A stretch of DNA of 64,000 bases from positions 744,001 through 808,000 of the forward strand of contig NZ_JAMTCR010000002.1 of assembly GCF_024171945.1 (NCBI RefSeq), written 5' to 3'. Each line of letters opens with the position of its first letter. Position 1 is the stretch's first letter. The position numbers and the translations under genes were made by a program. Below the pieces are notes generated by a model that searched no databases, was not told the DNA's origin, and saw only the letters and a list, made by a program, of their open reading frames with translations. The DNA comes from Actinokineospora globicatena (GTDB lineage: Bacteria; Actinomycetota; Actinomycetes; Mycobacteriales; Pseudonocardiaceae). This document shows positions 36,832 through 44,885 of the stretch, one piece after another.

Positions 36832-38118
36832 CTATCGGGACAGTTGGACGGTGCGGCTGAGGGTGTAGAAGGCGGCGGCCGCCTTGCCCTGCTCCTTGCC
36901 GCCGTAGCCGGAGCCGCGCTCGCCGCCGAACGGCAGGTGGAAGTCCACGCCCGCGGTCGGCATGTTGACCTTCACCAGCCCGGACTCGCAGCGCTCCACG
37001 TAGGACAGCGCCGCGGTCAGGTCCGCCGTGTAGAGCGCGGTGACCAGGCCGTAGTCGGTGGCGTTGGCCAGCGCGACCGCGGCGTCGGCGTCGGCGACCT
37101 CGGTGATGGTGGCGATGGGGCCGAACACCTCCTCGCGGTCGAGCCTGGTGCCGGGGCCGACCAGGGTGGGTCGGACGAACCAGCCGTCGGCGTCCAGTGC
37201 GGAGCCACCCGCGGCCACCACCCGGTCCCGGGCGGCGGCGCTGATCACCGGCCCGACGGCGGTCGTCGGGTCGGCCGGGTCCCCGATGCGCAGCGCGTCC
37301 ACGGCGGACAAGAGCGCGTCGCGGGTGCCCGACCCCACAACTATCACCCGTTTGGTGGCCGTGCACTTCTGCCCGGCGAAGCCCATGGCCGCGTACGCGA
37401 TGTCGGCGGCGGCCCGGTCCAGGTCGGCGTCGGGCAGCACGATGGCCGCCGAGAGCCCGCCCATCTCGCACTGCGCCGGGATACCCCGTCCGGCGGCCGC
37501 GATGGCCACCTGGCGGCCGACCGCCCCTGATCCGGTGAACGACACGACGTCGGCCGAGTCGACCAGGGCGGTCCCGACGTCCGCGCCGCCGGGCACGACC
37601 GCGAACAAGCCCTCCGGTAGGTGCCCTTCGACGAGCTCGGCCAGGCGCAGCGCGCAGGCCGTGGCGTCGGGGGAGGGCTTGATCACGGCGGCGTTGCCGA
37701 AGGCGAGCGCGGGCGCGGCCTTCCACACCGGGATCGCGAGGGGGAAGTTCCACGGCGTGATCAGACCCGCGACGCCTCGCGGCCTGCGCACGGTCAGGAA
37801 CAGGCCGCCGGGGTAGGTCTCACCGATCGGGTCGTAGGCCTGCTGCGCGTAGTACCGGAAGATCGCGACAGCGCGGGCGACCTCGCCCTTGGCCTCGGTG
37901 ATGGGCTTGCCCACCTCCCGCACGATCAGCTGGGCCAGGTCGGATCCGGCCACCGCGTCAGCGATCGCGTCTAGAGCAGCCGCACGAACGGCAGGGCCGG
38001 TAGCCGCCCACTCGCGTTGAGCGGTACGAGCGCGTGCGACAGCGCCGACTGCGTCACCTTCTGGAACGTCGATGACGACGTCTTCGGGTGACTGCGGCGA
38101 AGTGGACACGATCCTCAC
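36832..38118 (-). CDS. aldehyde dehydrogenase, likely alpha-ketoglutaric semialdehyde dehydrogenase
   Basis: Expected to oxidise 2-oxoglutarate semialdehyde to 2-oxoglutarate, the last step of hydroxyproline breakdown. 428 aa, somewhat shorter than the usual 470-500. TPWNFPLAIPVWK, FTGSGAVGRQVA, general base Glu218 in CEMGGLSA and nucleophile Cys252 in GQKCTATKR are all present. The GTG start overlaps the upstream epimerase stop by 4 bp (GTGA). Specificity is inferred from the operon. Confidence 0.88.
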   Translation of the reverse strand: MRIVSTSPQSPEDVVIDVPEGDAVGAVARARTAQREWAATGPAVRAAALDAIADAVAGSDLAQLIVREVGKPITEAKGEVARAVAIFRYYAQQAYDPIGETYPGGLFLTVRRPRGVAGLITPWNFPLAIPVWKAAPALAFGNAAVIKPSPDATACALRLAELVEGHLPEGLFAVVPGGADVGTALVDSADVVSFTGSGAVGRQVAIAAAGRGIPAQCEMGGLSAAIVLPDADLDRAAADIAYAAMGFAGQKCTATKRVIVVGSGTRDALLSAVDALRIGDPADPTTAVGPVISAAARDRVVAAGGSALDADGWFVRPTLVGPGTRLDREEVFGPIATITEVADADAAVALANATDYGLVTALYTADLTAALSYVERCESGLVKVNMPTAGVDFHLPFGGERGSGYGGKEQGKAAAAFYTLSRTVQLSR

Positions 38119-39113
38119 AGGACGAACCCCCTAGGGAATGGGTCGGTGGGGTCGAGCATGTACTGCGCTGTACCGGTGATCCAGGCGCGCCCTGTAACGG
38201 TAGGCACAACTGCGGCTGTCTCGCCTACCTGCGCCGACCGCACCAACCTGCCGACGAAGTGGGTGCCGAGAAGCGACTCGTTGACGTAGTCCTGGCCGAG
38301 GTCGAGTTCACCGCGTGCGTGGAGTTGGGCCAACCGCGCGGAGGTACCGGTACCGCAGGGGGATCTGTCGAACCAGCCGGGGTAGATCACCATCGCGTTC
38401 CGCGATCCGCCGTCGGGTCGCGGTTCGACGAGCTGGACGTGCTTGCACCCGCCGAACGCCGGGTTCTCCGGGTGCACGGGCCGGTTCGCGGCGTTGATCG
38501 CGTCCATGATGGACAGACCGGCGGTGAGCATCCGGTCCTTCTCCGCGCGGTCGAACGGGATGCCGAGTTCGGCGATGGGCAGGATCGCGTAGAAGTTCCC
38601 GCCGAAGGCCATGTCGTAGCGGACCTCCCCGAGCCCCGGCACGTCGACGGTCGCGTCCAGCTCCACGGCGAACGACGGCACGTTCTCGATGGTCACCGAT
38701 ACCGCCCGACCGTCGCGCACGGCGACCGTGGCCGCGACCAGACCGGCCGGGGTGTCGAGCCGGATGACCGTCTCCGGCTCGGTGACCTCGACCATCCCGG
38801 TCTCGACCAGCACCGTCGCCACGCCGATCGTGCCGTGCCCGCACATTGGCAGGCAGCCGGACACCTCGATGTAGAGCACGCCCCAGTCGGCGTCCGGCCT
38901 GGTGGGCGGCTGCAGGATGGCGCCGCTCATGGCGGGGTGGCCACGCGGTTCGTTGACCAGGTACTCGCGCAGGTGGTCGAGCTTGGCCATGAAGTACTCG
39001 CGGCGCTCGGCCATGGTGCTGCCGGGGATGACGCCGACGCCGCCGGTGATCACGCGGGTCGGCATGCCCTCGGTGTGCGAGTCGACCGCGTGCAGGACGC
39101 GGGTGGACCGCAT
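38115..39113 (-). CDS. 4-hydroxyproline 2-epimerase (proline racemase family)
   Basis: Converts trans-4-hydroxy-L-proline to cis-4-hydroxy-D-proline. 332 aa. Both catalytic cysteines are present: Cys91 in MCGHGTIGVA and Cys253 in SPCGTGTSARLA. Two Cys exclude the trans-3-hydroxyproline dehydratase branch, which has Thr at the second site. Hyp epimerases and proline racemases differ in a few pocket residues; the surrounding genes favour hydroxyproline. The start is 1 bp after the deaminase stop. Confidence 0.92.
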   Translation of the reverse strand: MRSTRVLHAVDSHTEGMPTRVITGGVGVIPGSTMAERREYFMAKLDHLREYLVNEPRGHPAMSGAILQPPTRPDADWGVLYIEVSGCLPMCGHGTIGVATVLVETGMVEVTEPETVIRLDTPAGLVAATVAVRDGRAVSVTIENVPSFAVELDATVDVPGLGEVRYDMAFGGNFYAILPIAELGIPFDRAEKDRMLTAGLSIMDAINAANRPVHPENPAFGGCKHVQLVEPRPDGGSRNAMVIYPGWFDRSPCGTGTSARLAQLHARGELDLGQDYVNESLLGTHFVGRLVRSAQVGETAAVVPTVTGRAWITGTAQYMLDPTDPFPRGFVL

Positions 39114-39114
39114 G

Positions 39115-40023
39115 TCAGGCCGCCTGCACGGCGTCGACCGCGCGGCGCATGTCGGCCTCTAGCGCCGATAGCTGCTGCGGGGACAGCGGCCCGCGCGGCG
39201 GTCGGCACGGACCGCCGAACCGGCCGACGATGTCCATGCTGTGCTTGATGGCCTGCACGAACTCGGTGCGCGAGTCCCAACGGAACGCGGCGACCATGGG
39301 CTCATAGAGCGCGCGGGCCTCGGCCACCTTGCCCTGGAGCGCCAGCTCATAGAGGCGGACGGACTCGACGGGGAAGACGTTGGGGAAACCGGCGAACCAG
39401 CCGGTAGCGCCCATCAGCAGCGATTCGAGGACAACGTCGTCCGCGCCTGCGACCACGGTCAGGTCCGGTGCTGCTTCGCGAATCTCCAGGACCCTGCGGA
39501 CATCCCCGGAGAACTCCTTGACCGCGACAACGTTGTCGATCTGGGCGATCTCAGCCATAAGAGCGGGCGTGAGGTCCACCTTGGTGTCGATCGGGTTGTT
39601 GTAAACCATGACCGGCAGGCCTACCGAGGCGACGGCGGCGAAGTGCTCGATGACCTCACCGGGGTTCGCGCGGTACATCGTCGGCGGCAGGCACAAGACG
39701 CCGTGGGCACCATCCTCGGCCGCGACCTCGGCCCAGTATTTCGCTTGGTGCGCACCGACTCCGTGGACTCCAACGACAACGATCCCGTTGTCGCCCACCG
39801 CGTCGATCGCGGTACGGGCGACCTCACGGCGTTCGGCGTCGGTCAGCGAGGAGTACTCGCCGAGCGAGCCGTTGGGGCCAACGCCCCGGCAACCGCTCTC
39901 GACCAGCCACTGGCAGTGCTCGGCGTAGCGGTCCAAGTCAGGGCGCAGTCCGGCGGGCGCGGCGTCGTCGGGGGTGTAGGGCAGGGCAGTGGCCACGATG
40001 ACGCCGTCGAGACGCTCGGTCAC
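39115..40023 (-). CDS. dihydrodipicolinate synthase family, likely 1-pyrroline-4-hydroxy-2-carboxylate deaminase
   Basis: A 302-aa class I aldolase-type TIM barrel. Schiff-base Lys169 in VVAVKEFSGD, Tyr in VMVYNNP, and GPNGSLGEYSSLTDAERREV in place of the GTTGE loop of true DapA. In the hydroxyproline pathway this enzyme deaminates and dehydrates the pyrroline product to 2-oxoglutarate semialdehyde. The GTG start overlaps the previous stop by 4 bp. Assigned by context; the fold is certain. Confidence 0.88.
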   Translation of the reverse strand: MTERLDGVIVATALPYTPDDAAPAGLRPDLDRYAEHCQWLVESGCRGVGPNGSLGEYSSLTDAERREVARTAIDAVGDNGIVVVGVHGVGAHQAKYWAEVAAEDGAHGVLCLPPTMYRANPGEVIEHFAAVASVGLPVMVYNNPIDTKVDLTPALMAEIAQIDNVVAVKEFSGDVRRVLEIREAAPDLTVVAGADDVVLESLLMGATGWFAGFPNVFPVESVRLYELALQGKVAEARALYEPMVAAFRWDSRTEFVQAIKHSMDIVGRFGGPCRPPRGPLSPQQLSALEADMRRAVDAVQAA

Positions 40024-41300
40024 AGGTCCTCCTCTGGCAGGGATGCGAGTTCGGCCAGCCGCAGCGGCGTGGCGATGGGGCGGCGTTGCAGGTCAGCTGG
40101 GGTGAAGAAGGTGCGCCGGTCGCTGGCGAGGGCGGTGGCGATGTCGATGGCGGCACGACCGCAGGTCCGGCCTTGGCACAGGCCGAGGCCGACCCTGCTG
40201 GTCAGCTTGAAAGTGCGCGTACCGGCGGCGTCTAGGTCAACGGCGGCACGGAGGTCCTTGTACGTGACCTCTTCGCAGCGGCAGACGAGCGTGTCGTCGG
40301 TGAGCCAGGTATGCCAACCAGCGCGGATCGGGTGGGCGGCGGCTAGAGCAGCGGCGAACCTGCGGCCGCTGCGTACCTTCGCTAGGGCTCTTGACGGGTG
40401 TGAACCTCTAGCTGCTGCCGTCCCTGCTACCTCGCCCTCGGCGGCGGCCAGGTCAGCGCCGCCGATGCCGGTGACTTCACCTGCCGCGTACCAGCCGGGG
40501 ACCGAGGTAGCGCCGGTGTGTTCTACGGCAACGAATCCGTCTACCAGTGTGCAACCGGCGGTGACCGCCAACTCGAGGCGTGGGGTGAACCCGTGGCCGA
40601 CGCAGACAGCGTCAACCGCGATTCGCTCTTGGCTCCGGATAGTCCAGTCCGGATTCAGCTTGGCCACTGTGACGGCGTTGACCTTGTCCTCACCGTGTGC
40701 GGCAACGACTGCGGTCCGGGGTCGCCACGCGCTTCTTAGCCGAACGGCGTACCCAAGCAGCTCCGCGAGCTTGGCCGGGCTCGCCGCACGCGGGTGCCCG
40801 AGCCAGCCCAAGCCGGTGTTGGCGTCGCAGATCCGCAGAACCTCGGCACCCACCGCTTTGAGCGACTGGGCGACCGGAAGGAGGAACGGGCCGGTGCCGG
40901 AGACCACGACGCGCTGGCCGATGGCGATGCCCTGGCCCTTGGCAAGCGCTTGCGCTGCGCCAGCCGTGTACACGCCGGGGAGGTCCCAGCCTGGGAACGG
41001 CACTACGCGGTCGTGTGCGCCGGTAGCAAGAACTACCGCGTCAGCGTTAAGGACCTCGCCGGTGCGACTAGGGCTATCTGCCTGGCCCGTACGTACATGC
41101 AGCCGCATGCCCTCTACGGCCCAGACCGTGCTGTTGGCCAGGTGGCGAACTCTTGCGTCAACCCGCTGCGGGTGACCGCGGTGGAACTGGCCCCCGAGCA
41201 CCGGCTCGCTGTCGACCAGCACCGTGTCCGCGCCTGCTGCGGCCGCGGCCCCGGCAGCAGCAAGACCCGCCGGACCGCCTCCGATCACGACGACTCTCAC
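40020..41300 (-). CDS. D-hydroxyproline dehydrogenase, alpha (NAD(P)/FAD-dependent) subunit
   Basis: A 426-aa flavoprotein. N-terminal VVVIGGGPAGLAAAGAAAAAG FAD site, a second GTGPFLLPVAQSL nucleotide site, and a C-terminal BFD-like [2Fe-2S] module (VCRCEEVTYKDL ... GLCQGRTCGRAA). It resembles the alpha subunit of heterotrimeric octopine/hydrogen-cyanide-synthase-type dehydrogenases. With the 80-aa Fe-S and 376-aa DAO subunits it oxidises cis-4-hydroxy-D-proline. GTG start with GGAGGAACC upstream, overlapping the gamma stop (GTGA). Confidence 0.9.
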   Translation of the reverse strand: MRVVVIGGGPAGLAAAGAAAAAGADTVLVDSEPVLGGQFHRGHPQRVDARVRHLANSTVWAVEGMRLHVRTGQADSPSRTGEVLNADAVVLATGAHDRVVPFPGWDLPGVYTAGAAQALAKGQGIAIGQRVVVSGTGPFLLPVAQSLKAVGAEVLRICDANTGLGWLGHPRAASPAKLAELLGYAVRLRSAWRPRTAVVAAHGEDKVNAVTVAKLNPDWTIRSQERIAVDAVCVGHGFTPRLELAVTAGCTLVDGFVAVEHTGATSVPGWYAAGEVTGIGGADLAAAEGEVAGTAAARGSHPSRALAKVRSGRRFAAALAAAHPIRAGWHTWLTDDTLVCRCEEVTYKDLRAAVDLDAAGTRTFKLTSRVGLGLCQGRTCGRAAIDIATALASDRRTFFTPADLQRRPIATPLRLAELASLPEEDL

Positions 41301-41539
41301 GGTTCCTCCGTGCGGATGTCGTCACCGTCGACCAGGACTCGTTGGCAGGCGCGCACGTCAGCGACACCGTTGACGGTGACCAGGCAGTCGAAGCAGACAC
41401 CGATGCCGCAGAAGACACCGCGCGGCTTGCCCGCGTGCCTCGTGGTCCGCCAGGAAGTGCGACCGGCGGCCAAGAGCGCGCCTGCCACGGTCTGCCCCTG
41501 AGCGGCCTGGCTCGGCACCCCGTCGATGGTCACGCGCAT
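41297..41539 (-). CDS. D-hydroxyproline dehydrogenase, gamma ([2Fe-2S]) subunit
   Basis: An 80-aa ferredoxin-like protein with CGIGVCFDC and a distal Cys65 (Cys44, 49, 52, 65), matching the Fer2_4 domain of sarcosine-oxidase/HcnA-type complexes. It relays electrons between the two flavin subunits. It overlaps both neighbours (10 bp and 4 bp), so stoichiometric translation is expected. Confidence 0.92.
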   Translation of the reverse strand: MRVTIDGVPSQAAQGQTVAGALLAAGRTSWRTTRHAGKPRGVFCGIGVCFDCLVTVNGVADVRACQRVLVDGDDIRTEEP

Positions 41540-42660
41540 TCGAGCACCCCCGGTCTGTCCACTCGGAACGGCGTTGGGTCCAGGTGCGGGGTCACGCCGG
41601 TGAGCAGTTCCGCGAGCAGTGCGCCAGTCGCGGCGGCCAGGCCGATGCCCGCGCCTTCATGTCCGGTCGCGTGCCAGAGGCCAGGTACGCGCGGGTCAGG
41701 CCCGATGACGGGTAGGTGGTCCGGCGCGTAAGGGCGAAAACCACCGTAAGCGCGCATGACAGGCACATCCGCGAGCGTGGGGAACAACGCAACAGCTTTA
41801 CGTGCCAACTCCCGCAGCACTCGAACCCTGATGGACTCGTCGAACCCGACCCGTTCGCGGCTGGACCCGATGAGGATCGTGCCCGCAGCGGTCGACTCGA
41901 CCACCGTTGACGTCTGCAGGTCAGCGTCACCGCTGGCAACAGCGCCTACGTAGTCAGCGTCGTAGACCTTGTGGCGCACGGTGGGCGGTAGCGGTGCCGT
42001 GACCAGAACCATTCCGCGCCTGGGTGCGATCGCGATGGGCGCGCCAAGAGTTCGCGAGACCTCACCCGACCACGGACCACAGGCGTTGACTACGTGATCG
42101 CAGGCGATGATGCCTTCCGATGTGTGCACGCCTCTAGCGTCGAGACCCACAACAGTGACGCCAGGACGCAGGACACCACCGCGACGACGAACGTTCGATA
42201 GAAGTGCCTGCGTGGCCAGGACCGGCTGCACCTGCGCGTCCTGCGGATAGTGGACAGCAGCGGTGACACGGGTCGTCAGATGCGGTTCACGTTCCAGCGC
42301 CTCGGCCGGGGTGATCCACCTAGCGTCGATACCCGCTTCACGCTGCACAGCGGCAAAGTGCGCCAACGGTGCGGGGTCCCCGGTCGCGACCACAAGGCCG
42401 CCCTTGGGATCCCACTCGATGTCAGTGTCACCGACGAGGGTCGGCCACCTGCTCAAAGAGGACAGCGCGAGGTCTAGCTCCGGGCCAGGCTCCTTGTCGG
42501 AGACCAGGATGTTGCCCTCACCCGCGGCACTGGTCCCTGACGCGAGCGGTCCGCGGTCGAGCACGGTGACGCGGAGCCCGGCGGACGACAGCGCGTCGGC
42601 GCACGCGGCACCGATCACTCCCGCACCCACCACGACCACATCCACGACCCGCACTCCCAT
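41530..42660 (-). CDS. D-hydroxyproline dehydrogenase, beta (DAO-type FAD) subunit
   Basis: A 376-aa D-amino-acid-oxidase-fold flavoprotein, the catalytic subunit. VVVVGAGVIGAACADALSSAG binds FAD, ASGTSAAGEGNI is the covalent-type loop region of the family, and GLWHATGHEGAGIGLAAATG the C-terminal FAD motif. First structural gene of the operon. The start is ambiguous: the ATG at 42658-42660 lacks a ribosome site, while the GTG six codons in has GGGAG nine bases upstream. A palindrome sits 2 bp before the ATG. Confidence 0.88.
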   Translation of the reverse strand: MGVRVVDVVVVGAGVIGAACADALSSAGLRVTVLDRGPLASGTSAAGEGNILVSDKEPGPELDLALSSLSRWPTLVGDTDIEWDPKGGLVVATGDPAPLAHFAAVQREAGIDARWITPAEALEREPHLTTRVTAAVHYPQDAQVQPVLATQALLSNVRRRGGVLRPGVTVVGLDARGVHTSEGIIACDHVVNACGPWSGEVSRTLGAPIAIAPRRGMVLVTAPLPPTVRHKVYDADYVGAVASGDADLQTSTVVESTAAGTILIGSSRERVGFDESIRVRVLRELARKAVALFPTLADVPVMRAYGGFRPYAPDHLPVIGPDPRVPGLWHATGHEGAGIGLAAATGALLAELLTGVTPHLDPTPFRVDRPGVLECA

Positions 42661-42661
42661 C

Positions 42662-42677
42662 GTTCATTGAAGTGAAC
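42662..42677. promoter_or_regulatory. operator-like inverted repeat before the hydroxyproline operon
   Basis: GTTCATT GA AGTGAAC (one mismatch in 7-bp arms), between the XRE-cupin gene and the dehydrogenase beta start. It is the only palindrome in this 48-bp gap and a natural target for the upstream regulator. Confidence 0.5.
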
Positions 42678-42708
42678 GGCCTGAGCGTAGGCAGCGCGGG
42701 CGGAGCGG

Positions 42709-43296
42709 TCAATCCCCGTGTACCCCGATGGCGGGTCGGTCCCCGGTGGAGGGGTACTCGAGCAGCAGGATCGAGGTGACCGGGCCGTCGACGGCGGAGT
42801 ACACGTGCGGACCCGCCGCCGGGAAGCACACGTAGTCGCCCGGGCCGACCTCGTAGGGGTCAGTCGGGGGTCCCACGCGGAGTACACCCTCGGTTACCAG
42901 CACGTGTTCCCGTCCGGTGTGCCCGGGCGAGTACTGGGTCTCCCCTGGCCGGACCCGCTGGTCGTAGACCTCGACCACGGTGTCGGCCAGGTCGAGCCTG
43001 CGCAGCATCCGCAGGTCGACGGCGGTCCCGGAGAGCACCTCGACCTCGGCGCCGCGCACCAGCACGACCTCGGACTCGGCGGGCGCGGTCAGCAGGCTGG
43101 ACACCGGCACCCCGAGGGCGTTCGACAAACTGAACACCGTTTCGATGGTCGGATTACCCGTCCCGGATTCCAGCTGCGACAGCGTCCCCTTGGCGATCCC
43201 GGAGCGCCGCGCCAACTCGGACAACGACAGGCCGCCCAGTTCCCGTAGTGCGCGCAGGTTGCCTGCAAGCACCTGCCCCGCGGGCCTGCTCACCAC
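42709..43296 (-). CDS. XRE family regulator with cupin sensor domain
   Basis: A 195-aa regulator. The N-terminal XRE helix-turn-helix is LSLSELARRSGIAKGTLSQLESGTGNPTIETVFSLSNALGV (about 23-63), followed by a C-terminal cupin barrel (REHVLVTEGVLRVG ... VGPGDYVCFPAAGPHVYSA). Such proteins sense small carboxylates or amino acids. GGGAGG precedes the GTG start. It is directly upstream of the hydroxyproline catabolic genes in the same direction, so it is the likely operon regulator. Confidence 0.9.
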   Translation of the reverse strand: MVSRPAGQVLAGNLRALRELGGLSLSELARRSGIAKGTLSQLESGTGNPTIETVFSLSNALGVPVSSLLTAPAESEVVLVRGAEVEVLSGTAVDLRMLRRLDLADTVVEVYDQRVRPGETQYSPGHTGREHVLVTEGVLRVGPPTDPYEVGPGDYVCFPAAGPHVYSAVDGPVTSILLLEYPSTGDRPAIGVHGD

Positions 43297-43334
43297 CAGA
43301 CCTCCCTAGACCGGCACCTGTGCCGAGAAACGAC

Positions 43335-43366
43335 AAGAGGGCCGGTCAGTGTTGACCAGCCCTCTT
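43335..43366 (-). terminator. terminator of tRNA-Ser(CGA)
   Basis: AAGAGGGC(x)GGTCA / TGACC(x)GCCCTCTT hairpin with a 4-9 base loop, five bases past the tRNA 3' end. Confidence 0.75.
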
Positions 43367-43371
43367 AGTCC

Positions 43372-43461
43372 TGGCGGTGGCGGTGGGATTTGAACCCACG
43401 GACGGGGTGAACCGTCACGCGCTTTCGAGGCGCGCTCCTTCGGCCGCTCGGACACGCCACC
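43372..43461 (-). tRNA. tRNA-Ser (anticodon CGA)
   Basis: A 90-nt class II tRNA on the minus strand. Acceptor GGTGGCG/CGCCACC, anticodon stem CGCGC/GCGCG with loop CTCGAAA, a long variable arm, T loop GGTTCAAATCC, discriminator G and encoded CCA. Reads UCG. Confidence 0.96.
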
Positions 43462-43517
43462 GCGCGTGAGAGTACTAGACGCGCGGGGGGCGGTGAAAAC
43501 GGGATCCCGGAACAAGA

Positions 43518-43554
43518 ACGGGCCCGCCTCCCGGGGGATAGGAGGCGGGCCCGT
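43518..43554 (-). terminator. terminator of the CsbD-family gene
   Basis: A perfect 14-bp stem (ACGGGCCCGCCTCC / GGAGGCGGGCCCGT) with a 9-base loop, 11 bp after the stop codon, followed on the minus strand by TCTTGTTCC. Confidence 0.8.
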
Positions 43555-43565
43555 GATCTGGGGTG

Positions 43566-43781
43566 TTAGCGGCGGTCGTTGTCCAGACGCTCCTTGGCGT
43601 CGTGCACCGCTCCGGCCACCTTGTCGCGGGCCGTGTGGGCCGCTTCCTTCGTGTGCCCGCTCACCTGGTCCGCCTTGCCTGAGTTCTCCAGGTCGCGGTT
43701 GTCGGTGGCCTGGCCGAGCTTCTCCTTGACCTCGCCGATCACCTGTTCGGCCTTGTCCTTGGCCTTGTCGAACACGCTCAT
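43566..43781 (-). CDS. CsbD family stress-response protein
   Basis: A 71-aa hydrophilic helical protein: MSVFDKAKDKAEQVIGEVKEKLGQATDNRDLENSGKADQ is the CsbD signature, continued by KEAAHTARDKVAGAVHDAKERL. Typically induced by general stress (sigma-B type) and of unknown biochemical role. The second of two close ATGs (43779-43781) is chosen because GGAGGA is correctly spaced from it. A consensus CRP site lies 64 bp upstream. Confidence 0.9.
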   Translation of the reverse strand: MSVFDKAKDKAEQVIGEVKEKLGQATDNRDLENSGKADQVSGHTKEAAHTARDKVAGAVHDAKERLDNDRR

Positions 43782-43844
43782 CGCCATTCCTCCGTTTCGC
43801 TCGCACCAGTGGGGTGTCCGCTCCCGGGGGTCTTCCAACAGTAA

Positions 43845-43860
43845 TGTGACTCAAGTCACA
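43845..43860. promoter_or_regulatory. consensus CRP/GlxR-type binding site
   Basis: TGTGA CTCAAG TCACA, an exact match to the TGTGA-N6-TCACA consensus of cAMP-receptor proteins (Crp, GlxR, Rv3676), with TGTGAC/GTCACA as perfect 6-bp arms. It is 64 bp upstream of the csbD-family ATG and 2 bp beyond the tadA stop, so it probably acts on the csbD-family promoter. Confidence 0.65.
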
Positions 43861-43861
43861 G

Positions 43862-44326
43862 CTAGCGCTTGGCGGCGAAGAACTCCGCCACCAGCGCGGC
43901 GCACTCGGCCTCAAGGACCCCGCCGACGACCTCCGGCCGGTGGCCGAGCCTGCGGTCCCGGACGACGTCCCACAATGAGCCAACAGCGCCGGTCTTGGGC
44001 TCCCACGCGCCGAACACCACCCTGGCCACCCTGGCCAGCACGGCCGCGCCAGCGCACATCGTGCACGGCTCGACGGTGACCGCGAGCGTGCAGCCGGTCA
44101 GCCGCCACCCGTCCCCGTGGACGGCGGCCGCGGCGCGCAACGCGATCACCTCGGCGTGCGCGGTCGGGTCGCCGAGCGCCTCCCTGGCGTTGCAGGCGGC
44201 CGCCAGCGGCTCGCCGTCGGGCCCGAACACCACCGCGCCGATCGGGACGTCACCGGTCGCCGGGGCCACGCGGGCGGCGTCGAGCGCGGCGCGGACGAGT
44301 CTGTCCAGGTCAGCGCCGGTGTTCAC
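43862..44326 (-). CDS. tadA: tRNA adenosine(34) deaminase
   Basis: Deaminates A34 to inosine in tRNA-Arg(ACG). 154 aa. The zinc site is complete: His57-Ala-Glu59 (proton shuttle Glu) and Cys88/Cys91 in PCTMC. The GTG start overlaps the stop of the companion gene by 4 bp. Same gene order as M. tuberculosis Rv3752c-Rv3753c-Rv3754. The last residues AEFFAAKR are typical. Confidence 0.94.
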   Translation of the reverse strand: MNTGADLDRLVRAALDAARVAPATGDVPIGAVVFGPDGEPLAAACNAREALGDPTAHAEVIALRAAAAVHGDGWRLTGCTLAVTVEPCTMCAGAAVLARVARVVFGAWEPKTGAVGSLWDVVRDRRLGHRPEVVGGVLEAECAALVAEFFAAKR

Positions 44327-44808
44327 TGCAGGATGGTGTCCAGGTGCTTGGTCAGCTCCGCCGCGAACCCGCACCGCTGGGCGATCATCTGCAGCTGCTC
44401 GTCCGGGTAGAGGTCGACCTCGTCGATGATCACTTGCAGCTCCGGCGCCGGCAGCCCGAGGTCGGCGAGGATGTCGAGCGAGCCCTCCGGCCACACCTCG
44501 TCCTCGTCCTCGGGCGGGTCGACCCGGAGCAGGTCCAGCGCGTCGGCGGCGATGTCGTAGTCCAGCGCGGCCGCGGCGTCGGACAGCAGCAGCGCGACCC
44601 CACCCGGGCTGGGCCGCAGCACGACGAAGAACTCGTCATCGACGGCCAACAAACCGAATACCGCCCCGGTGGACCGGGTCTTGCGCAGCTCGGTGATCGC
44701 GGCGTCGAGTTCGCGCAGCGCGATGTTGTCCATCTGATCGCACCGCCACTTGCCGTCCTCGCGGATGACAGCGACCCCGAAGCCCGGTACCGGCTCCTCT
44801 CCCGACAT
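44323..44808 (-). CDS. tRNA adenosine deaminase-associated protein
   Basis: A 161-aa acidic cytoplasmic protein always found just before tadA in actinobacteria (Rv3753c-like). It shows GFGVAVIREDGKWRCDQM, an LDAAITELRKTRSTGAVFGLLAVDDEFFVVLRP strand-helix region and a C-terminal helix rich in acidic residues. No catalytic motif; presumed partner or regulator of TadA (inference). The ATG at 44806-44808 is chosen; a GTG two codons upstream is possible. Confidence 0.85.
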   Translation of the reverse strand: MSGEEPVPGFGVAVIREDGKWRCDQMDNIALRELDAAITELRKTRSTGAVFGLLAVDDEFFVVLRPSPGGVALLLSDAAAALDYDIAADALDLLRVDPPEDEDEVWPEGSLDILADLGLPAPELQVIIDEVDLYPDEQLQMIAQRCGFAAELTKHLDTILQ

Positions 44809-44885
44809 GCCCACACCGTATTCCGCTAGGAGGTCACCCGGAAGAAGCAGTCCCCCATACCGGCGCGCGATGACACTATCGAGAA

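Noticed and set aside
34824-36860. 678-codon plus-strand frame across DUF2786 and aminopeptidase genes
   Set aside because: Antisense shadow; the opposite strand has clear family motifs including all five metal ligands.
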